DNA of 7,172 nt. It comes from Planctomycetota bacterium. Lineage in GTDB: Bacteria > Planctomycetota > PUPC01 > JACPCR01. The position numbers and the translations under genes were made by a program. Position 1 is the first letter of the stretch, and each line of letters starts with the position of its first letter. Below the pieces are notes generated by a model. That model was not told the DNA's origin and did not search any database. It saw nothing but the letters and a program-made list of their open reading frames with translations. The stretch lies in assembly GCA_030740295.1 (NCBI GenBank), contig JASLXP010000016.1:1-7172 (forward strand), read 5' to 3'. Of this stretch, positions 1 to 5,918 are shown piece by piece.

Positions 1-6
1 ACGCCC

Positions 7-903
7 CTACCCGTACCTGCTTCTCCGCTCCAGGTACTCTGACATTACGCGGTCAAACGGCTGTGAGGTATCCACGAGGCAGTAATCGATCTGATGCGAC
101 GAGCAAAGGCGTCGCACCTCTGCGGTGAAGTTGTTCAACTCGTGCAGGTATTCCCGACGGATGGATTCCGGGTCAGCTCGCAACTGAGGTTCGTCTTCGA
201 GGCCCTCGAATTGACTGAAACCACGGTAGGGAAATGAAAGCTCTTCATGGTCGAGAATCTGGAACAGACCGACTTCGTGTCCGTGAAAGCGAAGGCTGAC
301 CAGGGCGCGGCGAATGGTCTCGATATCTTCAAACAGATCGGAGAAGACAAGAATCAGAGAGCGCTTCCGGACGGATGAAGAAAAACGGTCGAAAACGCCG
401 GGGAAATCAGTTGGACTTCCCGGTTCGGTCTGATCGAGGATTCGAAAAATCTCAGCCAGGTGCATCGGCGAGCTGCGCGGTTCCAAATGGGTTCTTATCG
501 CACTGTCGAAGGTCAGTAGCCCAAAGTTGTCGCGTTGCTTGATGACCAGATAAGCGAGTGCGCCTGCACAGTAAGACGCGTACTGAAGCTTGCTGATGCT
601 GCCGGAACCGAAATTCATCGAGTTGCTGACATCCAGCATGACGTAAATGCGGCAATTGGTCTCGGCTTCGTACTGGATGATGTAGTAGTTGTCCGTGCGC
701 GCGTAGACCTGCCAGTCCAGGTAACGCAGATCATCGCCCGGCACGTACTGCCGGTGCTCAGCAAACTCGATGCTGAAGCCCTTGTGCCTGCTGCGGTGGG
801 TCCCCTGTAGAAAGCCCTCCACTGCATGCTTGGCCACCAGTTCGACATTGCCAAACTTTGCGGCGATTTCGGGAAGTAGCGAACTGGGTGAGGAAGAACT
901 CAA
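7..903 (-). CDS. DUF58 domain protein (von Willebrand A-like), TTG start
   Basis: A 298-residue protein with the full DUF58 pattern. Residues 28-64 carry the conserved block VEGFLQGTHRS, then GFSIEFAEHRQYVPGDDLR and LDW. Residues 91-95 (DVSNS) form a DxSxS metal-site motif at the start of a vWA-like fold, and FSDL at 187-190 is a later strand of that fold. There is no signal peptide or membrane segment, so it is the short soluble DUF58 type. Family members usually lie beside a MoxR-type AAA+ ATPase and BatA/BatB-like vWA membrane proteins. Their biochemical role is poorly defined, probably chaperone-like or metal-dependent protein interaction. Here no MoxR gene precedes it; partners could lie past the left edge. 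The start is TTG (901-903): an in-frame stop lies seven codons upstream (922-924), and the N-terminal LPEIAAKFGNVEL fits the family. Only a weak GAG precedes it, so the start is less certain than the family. Confidence 0.93.
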   Translation of the reverse strand: MSSSSPSSLLPEIAAKFGNVELVAKHAVEGFLQGTHRSRHKGFSIEFAEHRQYVPGDDLRYLDWQVYARTDNYYIIQYEAETNCRIYVMLDVSNSMNFGSGSISKLQYASYCAGALAYLVIKQRDNFGLLTFDSAIRTHLEPRSSPMHLAEIFRILDQTEPGSPTDFPGVFDRFSSSVRKRSLILVFSDLFEDIETIRRALVSLRFHGHEVGLFQILDHEELSFPYRGFSQFEGLEDEPQLRADPESIRREYLHELNNFTAEVRRLCSSHQIDYCLVDTSQPFDRVMSEYLERRSRYG

Positions 904-910
904 TGTATAA

Positions 911-953
911 GGCTCAGAGGCTCAGGAATCAGGAATAGGGGAAACAGGAATCA
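911..953. repeat. Cluster of short direct repeats upstream of DUF58
   Basis: CAGGAAT occurs three times, at 923-929, 930-936 and 945-951, with the first and last extended to CAGGAATCA. GGCTCAG occurs twice, at 911-917 and 919-925. A small inverted pair, GAATC-aa-GATTC, follows at 948-959. The cluster lies 8-50 bp upstream of the DUF58 start, where a regulator or RNA polymerase would bind. It may be a binding-site array or only low-complexity drift. Confidence 0.45.
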
Positions 954-1025
954 AGATTCTTGCAATGGCCGTTCCCTCGATGGTTTTCAAGGGTTAGGTC
1001 GGAATTTCAAGGTTTCCGGGGCAAT

Positions 1026-1074
1026 AAGTGCAGCGAAGCTTCCTGCGCCTCGACTTGCCCTGCACTTCCTGCGC
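1026..1074. repeat. Overlapping inverted and direct repeat in the divergent spacer
   Basis: AAGTGCAG (1026-1033) is the exact reverse complement of CTGCACTT (1060-1067). Inside and overlapping this pair, the 10-mer CTTCCTGCGC is repeated at 1039-1048 and 1065-1074, a 26-bp offset. No T-run follows on either strand, so an intrinsic terminator is unlikely. A regulatory site or remnant of a duplicated segment is possible. Confidence 0.45.
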
Positions 1075-1123
1075 ACCAGCCAAGTGGAAAAATTCCAGGA
1101 CGCTGATACGGTTGTACGCCCTA

Positions 1124-1132
1124 TGGTAATAT
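1124..1132 (+). promoter_or_regulatory. Possible extended -10 promoter element for the pseudokinase gene
   Basis: TGGTAATAT matches the extended -10 form TGnTATAAT, with the hexamer TAATAT matching at four of six positions. It lies about 80 bp upstream of the kinase start, leaving a plausible 5' leader. No good -35 hexamer sits at 16-18 bp, as expected if the TG extension compensates. The call rests on motif resemblance alone. Confidence 0.28.
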
Positions 1133-1214
1133 ACGAGATCGGGCACAGAATGAGGGCGTCGGCGTGAATGCCGAGCCCCATCCAACACCACTGATTGCCG
1201 GATAGGACGGACCC

Positions 1215-3125
1215 ATGCCAACTGCTCAACTCGAACGAATCGGCAATTATCTCCTCCGCAAGAGCGTCGGGCGTGGACGGTTGGGAAATGTCTATGAAGG
1301 CATCCATCGGACGACCAATCAGCGCGTGGCCGTCAAGGTCATATCCAGCAACCTTGCCGACGACCACTGCTGTGTGGACTGTTTCGAGCGTAATGTAAAG
1401 GCGGCTAAGGAACTGCGGCATCCGAATATCGTTCGCACGAAAGACATCGGTGAATATGAAGGCCGTTACTTTTGCACAATGGAATTCGTGGAAGGCCAGA
1501 ACCTGGCGCAGTATCAGAAGGAGCACGGCGCAATCGCCCCCAAAGATGCGCTGGCTCTTTTCGAGCAAGCGGCGGATGCCTTGAAACACGCGTGGCGAAA
1601 GAAGGTCGTGCACGGGCATCTCACTCCCAATAACGTGCTGATCACCCCTGAAGGCCAGCTAAAGATCTGTGACTTCGGCACTGCCGGCGCTCACTCTGAC
1701 GTCAACGAAGATAAAACCGAAGAGGGCTTCGACCCGTGCGAACTTGACCCTCGAGTGGATGTTCGGGCCCTCGCAGTACTTCTGTATGGAACATTGATCG
1801 GGCGTCCCCTCGTACTCCCCGAAGGAAGATCGATAAAGTTGAGCAGCGAGCAACTCATGGAGCTGCCCGAGCCGGTGCAGGCACTGCTGCAAAGAATCTC
1901 GGCGGACCCATTCGATCCGGATGACCTGCTTGGCTCCGTTCAAGAAGCCATCACTCAACAGCAGGAATGGGACATCCAGCATGAAACGACAGAGACGCCT
2001 GAGGACGAACACCACGTGCGCGGGCTTTACCTGTACATGGCGCTTGGCGTCGGCATTCTGGCAGGCATCATTGGGATGATCAGCCTGGGTGTTTTTCAGA
2101 AGGATATGCGGCCTGACAACAGTGCGCAGGTAGTGGAAGCCGTCTCGCCTTTCGAAGTCGATTTCAAAGCCTTGAAGGCAGCTCTGCCTGAACTCATACA
2201 ACATGACGCATTCGTCGAGGCATTGGCAAGTCTGGCTGAACTGCAGCGAAAGTACGCCCAGCAGGTAGACTGCCAAGCCGCGGTGCTTAACGAAGCAGTC
2301 AAGGTCATCGAAGGGGCAGATGAGCAATTCCGCGAGATGGAGGCGCGTGCTCTCGCCGCAGACGGTGCGGGGAAGGCCGTCGAAATCGTGCGAATCATGG
2401 CGGGCCAGGAGCTGGATTTTCTTCGAAAGCGATCTCACCGTCTGCTACTCACCCTCCACCTGAAATGGCGTGAAACGGACCCAGGCAGCATCCGCATTTC
2501 TGAGTATGCGTTACCTGATGCGTTCGCCATGCTCCTGCGCAAGAGAGATTACGAAACAGCGCGAGTGCTCTGCATGCTGGCGATGGCGCAATCCGATGCT
2601 GCCATGCCAGACGAGGAACTCGTACGTTGGGTTGACTGGCTGACCGACGCCATCGAGTTCTGGGGGAGGGTAGAGGAAGGGGCAAAACAGGCCGTTGGAC
2701 GCCACGCCACTTTTCACTTCATGGAGTCGAGCAAACCGTCTGAGGTCGAGGGAGCCTTCAAATCTGTCGAAGACCATTCAATTAAGGTCTCGACCAGCGA
2801 CGGAGGCACGAAGACTGTGGGCTTTCGGCAGCTTCTCATCGACGATGCCCTTCGCCTGGGCACATCTGTTCTGGATACGACGAATTTATCCACTCAGCGA
2901 CTGGTCGGCAAAGTGCTCTTGCTCGACCTGCAGCAGGCCGATGCCGTGGAATGGCTACGCCAGGCGGCAGACCAGGATGATGACGAGAGCCTTCTCAACG
3001 AATTGGAGAACAAATATTCGCTGATATCGCGGATACTGCGGGCATCCGAATACGCGTCCCTGATGGATGGGCTGCCAGGCACTCACAAACAGATCGCGGC
3101 AAAAGAACTGGCGGCTATACCTTAG
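1215..3125 (+). CDS. Membrane-anchored Ser/Thr kinase-like protein, probable pseudokinase
   Basis: The 636-residue protein has a kinase-like domain at about 8-250, one transmembrane helix at about 271-294, and a C-terminal half (295-636) predicted to lie outside the cytoplasm. Retained kinase features are the glycine loop GRGRLGNV (19-26), beta-3 Lys41 (VAVKV), HPNIV (69-73), Asn140 of the catalytic loop, DFG (153-155) and the F-helix Asp182. HRD is HGH (133-135), so the catalytic Asp is His135. The catalytic-loop Lys is Thr137, the alpha-C Glu aligns with Asn60, the activation segment is short, and no clear APE motif is seen. Known families with these losses are usually catalytically dead scaffolds or ATP binders; that is inference here. 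The C-terminal part looks mostly helical (310-490). A short strand-rich piece at about 498-545 resembles small beta domains attached to such proteins in PVC bacteria (weak inference). The ATG has AGGA seven bases upstream (1204-1207). Confidence 0.9.
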   Translation: MPTAQLERIGNYLLRKSVGRGRLGNVYEGIHRTTNQRVAVKVISSNLADDHCCVDCFERNVKAAKELRHPNIVRTKDIGEYEGRYFCTMEFVEGQNLAQYQKEHGAIAPKDALALFEQAADALKHAWRKKVVHGHLTPNNVLITPEGQLKICDFGTAGAHSDVNEDKTEEGFDPCELDPRVDVRALAVLLYGTLIGRPLVLPEGRSIKLSSEQLMELPEPVQALLQRISADPFDPDDLLGSVQEAITQQQEWDIQHETTETPEDEHHVRGLYLYMALGVGILAGIIGMISLGVFQKDMRPDNSAQVVEAVSPFEVDFKALKAALPELIQHDAFVEALASLAELQRKYAQQVDCQAAVLNEAVKVIEGADEQFREMEARALAADGAGKAVEIVRIMAGQELDFLRKRSHRLLLTLHLKWRETDPGSIRISEYALPDAFAMLLRKRDYETARVLCMLAMAQSDAAMPDEELVRWVDWLTDAIEFWGRVEEGAKQAVGRHATFHFMESSKPSEVEGAFKSVEDHSIKVSTSDGGTKTVGFRQLLIDDALRLGTSVLDTTNLSTQRLVGKVLLLDLQQADAVEWLRQAADQDDDESLLNELENKYSLISRILRASEYASLMDGLPGTHKQIAAKELAAIP

Positions 3126-3148
3126 GGACCGTTCAGTAATAAGTTGCG

Positions 3149-3200
3149 CAGGTCGCTCCATCGTGGCACGGGCGAGACGCCCATGCCACGACCAGGTCGC
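3149..3200. repeat. GC-rich palindrome flanked by an 8-bp direct repeat
   Basis: The arms CGTGGCA (3162-3168) and TGCCACG (3184-3190), then GGGCG (3170-3174) and CGCCC (3178-3182), form a near-perfect hairpin with one C/A mismatch and a 3-base loop (AGA). The perfect repeat CAGGTCGC lies at 3149-3156 and 3193-3200, just outside the hairpin. An inverted repeat bounded by a short direct repeat is the layout of an inserted small element with target duplication, or of a REP-like dispersed sequence. Lying 36 bp after the kinase stop codon, it could also slow or stop transcription, but no T-run follows. Only one copy is in the window, so its dispersed nature cannot be seen. Confidence 0.55.
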
Positions 3201-3357
3201 GAGCCGAAGTTTACCAAGTCACTTTTGCCTGCTTCTTAAGATGAATCGTGTGGTGTCTTAGCGGCTCGGTATTCCATTGGATCGCTCGCTGCCCTGTGGC
3301 CTTACGCGGCATTCAGTTTGCTCCTGACACAGGGGCTTCAAGCGCGCACATTTTTGC

Positions 3358-3362
3358 AGGAG
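3358..3362 (+). promoter_or_regulatory. Ribosome binding site that sets the CYTH-CHAD start
   Basis: AGGAG at 3358-3362 sits six bases before the TTG at 3369-3371, ideal spacing. The farther upstream in-frame TTG at 3318 has no Shine-Dalgarno-like sequence before it. This is the strongest ribosome binding site near the gene and favours a 541-residue product. Confidence 0.75.
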
Positions 3363-3368
3363 AACACT

Positions 3369-4994
3369 TTGGAAGCGGCAACAGTCACACACCCAGAATC
3401 CAAGCCACCGGTTGAAGTTGAGGCAAAGTTCCTCGTGCAGAATCTCTCCCAGGTACCAGGCGTTCTGCAGTACCTCACCGCAGAGGGCTACACCGTACGA
3501 AACGAATCGACCCGAGACATAGTGGATCGCTATTACGACACACACGATTGGCGTCTTTTTCGCGAGGGATGGTCTTACCGGTGGCAGAATCGCGCGGGAT
3601 CGCTTCGCCTGTGCCTGAAAGGGCTGGGCAACAGTCATACGTCGCTGAAAGAGCGCCGAGAAGTCGAGGAAGATGTGGTTACCTTTCCATCGAGTCCATT
3701 GGATTTGGCAGATGGTGAGCTTTCGCAAGTCCTGTCTCCTCTGCTCGGGGATGCACAACCCCAAGAACTGTTTCGTGTTCATAAGAATCGCCGCCTCTAC
3801 CTGATAAACAGAGGCAATCAGCTCAGGTTTGAACTGTGTATCGACGAGACGGTCATCACCTGCGGAGAGAAACAGAAAAGCAGTGCTCCCGGCACTCTCA
3901 AGTTTGAAGAGATCGAGTTGGAGTTAAGAGACGGTGATCGCGACCAGTTCAATCAACTTGCCGAGGATCTCAGGTCCTTGCAGGGACTTTTCCCCGCGCG
4001 CCTGAGCAAGTTTCAGAGAGGTCTTCAGACCGGAGGCTATTCGCCCCCTTGCACGGAGAGTATAAGAGAGGTCTTTCTTCCCGGGCCCGACGAGGACATC
4101 TCTCGACTGGCCTATTATGTCCTGCATAAACAGCTCATAGAGATGCTGCACCACGAGGGCGAGGCATGGGAAGGACTCGAGCCGGAGGGTGTGCATCAGA
4201 TGCGTGTGGCCACGCGGCGGATTCGTGCGGGCCTGCGGCTCTTTCAGGATTCCCTGCCGTCAAACCGAATCGATTCTCTCATCCGCGACTTTCGATGGCT
4301 GGCCGACTTGCTTGGTGAGGTGCGGGATCTCGATGTCTACTTCGAGAATTACGAGAAGTACCAGGCCATGCTGAATCAAGAGGATGGGGCCGAGCTCAGC
4401 CCGTTCAGGGATGTGCTTCAGCAACAATGGAACAGGGCCAGAAAAAAACTCATCGCAGGGCTGGAGAGCAAGCGGTACGCCCGTCTTGTCGAGCGCTTCA
4501 AGGGCTTCGCAGAGAAACAGGCAAACCGTGCGGGCAACAGACAGGAACGCGACTCTCGAATCATCTCAAAGGCTGGGCCCAACCTGGCTTCCCGGCGACT
4601 GAAGCGTGTCCTGAAAATCGGCCGGTCGGTGGCCTCGGATTCGCCGCCGGAGCTACTGCATGAGCTTCGCATTAATTGTAAGAAACTCAGGTACGCCTAT
4701 GAGTTCTTTGAACCAGTTTTTGGCGCCAAAGTGAAGAAGCTCATCGTCCCATTGAAGAATCTGCAGGACATACTGGGCAACCATCAGGACGCGATTGTTG
4801 CCGGGGAAAAGCTGCGGGAATACGCCGAATTGATTCCGGTGCGAAAAAAGAACCTGGGTCTCCTGCTGGCTCTTGGCCAACTTGTCAGCAACAAACAGCA
4901 AGTGGCCGAGAAGTTGAGAAAGGACTTTGCGAAGGCGTGGCGCAAGTTCGATACAAAGGCACTCAGAAAACGCCACCGGCGTGTGTTCGGCTGA
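3369..4994 (+). CDS. CYTH and CHAD domain protein (triphosphate tunnel / polyphosphate-binding)
   Basis: The 541-residue protein has an N-terminal CYTH domain (about 15-220) and a C-terminal CHAD domain (about 240-535). The CYTH signature ExExK is E16, E18, K20. Further tunnel-type residues are R71 in the strand after GWSY, K84 in LCLKG, E98/E100 in REVEE, and the EIELE acidic strand at 181-185. CYTH enzymes bind or hydrolyse triphosphates with divalent metal; E. coli YgiF is a CYTH-CHAD inorganic triphosphatase. The CHAD domain shows the basic helix VHQMRVATRRIRAGLRLF (275-292), a second HELR..CKKLRYAYEFF copy (431-447) and the NLQDILGNHQDA segment (463-475). CHAD helical bundles bind polyphosphate through rows of Arg, Lys and His. 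I cannot tell whether triphosphate or polyP is the substrate. The neighbouring PPK2 and phosphate transporter genes support a polyP link. It ends 13 bp from the convergent PPK2 gene. The longest open frame would start at 3318, without a ribosome binding site. Confidence 0.93.
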   Translation: MEAATVTHPESKPPVEVEAKFLVQNLSQVPGVLQYLTAEGYTVRNESTRDIVDRYYDTHDWRLFREGWSYRWQNRAGSLRLCLKGLGNSHTSLKERREVEEDVVTFPSSPLDLADGELSQVLSPLLGDAQPQELFRVHKNRRLYLINRGNQLRFELCIDETVITCGEKQKSSAPGTLKFEEIELELRDGDRDQFNQLAEDLRSLQGLFPARLSKFQRGLQTGGYSPPCTESIREVFLPGPDEDISRLAYYVLHKQLIEMLHHEGEAWEGLEPEGVHQMRVATRRIRAGLRLFQDSLPSNRIDSLIRDFRWLADLLGEVRDLDVYFENYEKYQAMLNQEDGAELSPFRDVLQQQWNRARKKLIAGLESKRYARLVERFKGFAEKQANRAGNRQERDSRIISKAGPNLASRRLKRVLKIGRSVASDSPPELLHELRINCKKLRYAYEFFEPVFGAKVKKLIVPLKNLQDILGNHQDAIVAGEKLREYAELIPVRKKNLGLLLALGQLVSNKQQVAEKLRKDFAKAWRKFDTKALRKRHRRVFG

Positions 4995-5007
4995 TGGCCG
5001 ATTCCTC

Positions 5008-5892
5008 TCAGTAGATTTCAGGCACAATGGCCTGATCATCTTTCGGGGGACGAACGTACCCTTGCGATGGAGGCCGCGGCTGCAGCTCGGGCATTTCCTG
5101 CGGCAGGTGTTCGTAAGGGATGATGTCGAGAAGATGGTGGATGCTGTTCAGCCGTGCCTTTTTCTTACTGTCTGCCTCCACCACATACCAGGGGGCCTGC
5201 TTGATGTCTGTGTGCGCGAACATCGCATCCTTTGCTTTGGAATACTCCATCCAGCGCAGGCGGGATTCGATATCCATCGGGCTGATCTTCCAGCGCCTTT
5301 TGGGGTCATTCAAACGGATCTGAAATCGCCTTTCCTGCTCCTCTTCACTGACTGAGAACCAGTACTTGAAGAGGATGATTCCCGATCTGACCAGCATGCG
5401 CTCGAACTCGGGGCAGGAGCGCAGGAACTCCATGTACTCCTCCTCCGTGCAAAAGCCCATCACGTGTTCGACACCAGCTCTGTTATACCAGCTTCGATCG
5501 AACAGGACCATCTCTCCGGCAGCGGGGAGGTTGGACACATACCGCTGAAAATACCACTGGGTCTTCTCCCGCTCGGTTGGAGTTCCCAGCGCCACGACGC
5601 GGCAGACTCGGGGATTCAATCGCTGCGTGATTCTCTTGATGACGCCGCCTTTTCCGGCTGCATCGCGGCCCTCAAAAATAACGACCACTTTTTTTCCCTG
5701 CCTGCGTATCCATTCCTGCATGTAGACCAGTTCTTCCTGCAACTTGGTCAGCGTTTTCTCGTACTCCTTTCTTGCGGTCCTTTTCAAGGCCTTTGCTTCT
5801 TCTTCTTTCGACCCCTCGGTGGCGGGCGCGTCGTTCTGATGTGTGGCTTTCAGGTCCGCGTCTCGATTCTTATTTTTCTTTCCCTTCTTCAT
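5008..5892 (-). CDS. ppk2: Polyphosphate kinase 2 family protein (PPK2, class I-like)
   Basis: A 294-residue single-domain PPK2. These enzymes move phosphate between polyphosphate and nucleotides, usually making ATP or GTP from ADP or GDP in the cytoplasm. The Walker A loop is FEGRDAAGKGG (73-83, Lys81). The Walker B region is FDRSWYNRAGVE (131-142, Asp132), followed by HVMGFC. The lid, RLNDPKRRWKISPMD (193-207), supplies basic residues for the phosphate chain. The sequence style suits class I, but nucleotide preference cannot be read off. The first 45 residues form a Lys- and Glu-rich tail ahead of the core. ATG at 5890-5892 is preceded by GGAG six bases away (complement at 5899-5902). It lies 26 bp after the Na+/Pi cotransporter stop on the same strand, so the two are probably co-transcribed. 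Its 3' end faces the CYTH-CHAD gene. Confidence 0.95.
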   Translation of the reverse strand: MKKGKKNKNRDADLKATHQNDAPATEGSKEEEAKALKRTARKEYEKTLTKLQEELVYMQEWIRRQGKKVVVIFEGRDAAGKGGVIKRITQRLNPRVCRVVALGTPTEREKTQWYFQRYVSNLPAAGEMVLFDRSWYNRAGVEHVMGFCTEEEYMEFLRSCPEFERMLVRSGIILFKYWFSVSEEEQERRFQIRLNDPKRRWKISPMDIESRLRWMEYSKAKDAMFAHTDIKQAPWYVVEADSKKKARLNSIHHLLDIIPYEHLPQEMPELQPRPPSQGYVRPPKDDQAIVPEIY

Positions 5893-5898
5893 ATCTTT

Positions 5899-5902
5899 CT
5901 CC
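5899..5902 (-). promoter_or_regulatory. Ribosome binding site of ppk2
   Basis: On the minus strand GGAG lies six bases before the ppk2 ATG, inside the 26-bp gap after the transporter gene. It supports translation of ppk2 from a shared transcript and fixes the start. Confidence 0.65.
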
Positions 5903-5918
5903 GTTGTTAGTGCGCATT

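Larger units (their letters stand above)
904..1214. other. Divergent intergenic region between DUF58 and pseudokinase genes
   Basis: This 311-bp stretch must hold the promoters for both flanking genes, which are transcribed away from each other. No convincing gene is seen: the open frames crossing it on the minus strand run into the antisense of the kinase gene and resemble nothing I recognise. It contains clustered short direct repeats at 911-953, a direct and an inverted repeat at 1026-1074, and a possible extended -10 element for the kinase gene. I see no classical operator, riboswitch or terminator. Confidence 0.7.
3126..3368. other. Spacer between the pseudokinase and CYTH-CHAD genes
   Basis: A 243-bp non-coding gap between two same-strand genes. 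It holds the palindrome and flanking direct repeat described separately, and near its right end the ribosome binding site of the CYTH-CHAD gene. I found no convincing -35/-10 pair, so it is unclear whether CYTH-CHAD has its own promoter here or is read through from the kinase gene. Confidence 0.6.

Noticed and set aside
904..915. TATACA-like -10 box directly before the DUF58 start on the minus strand
   Set aside because: It ends at the start codon, so transcription would begin inside the gene, and no -35 hexamer fits.
994..1221. A 75-residue minus-strand open frame filling most of the divergent spacer, with CxxC near its end
   Set aside because: It overlaps another open frame on the same strand, has no ribosome binding site I could identify and no family resemblance. 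One CxxC is not enough to call a gene.
987..1619. A 210-residue open frame on the minus strand across the divergent spacer and the 5' part of the kinase gene
   Set aside because: It lies largely antisense to a clearly conserved kinase domain, shows no recognisable motif, and its composition looks like a shadow frame.
1659..2438. A 259-residue open frame antisense to the kinase gene
   Set aside because: The opposite strand encodes conserved kinase motifs and a transmembrane helix. Long antisense frames arise by chance at this base composition.
3230..3262. Short inverted match TAAGA/TCTTA around CTTAAG in the spacer before CYTH-CHAD
   Set aside because: Only five paired bases with a long loop and no T-run, within chance expectation.
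3318..3368. Seventeen-codon N-terminal extension of the CYTH-CHAD frame
   Set aside because: There is no ribosome binding site for it, while the inner TTG has an ideal one. It is therefore left out of the coding region.
3258..3782. A 174-residue open frame antisense to the CYTH domain
   Set aside because: The plus strand carries the CYTH signature ExExK and its acidic and basic strands; the antisense frame has no recognisable features.
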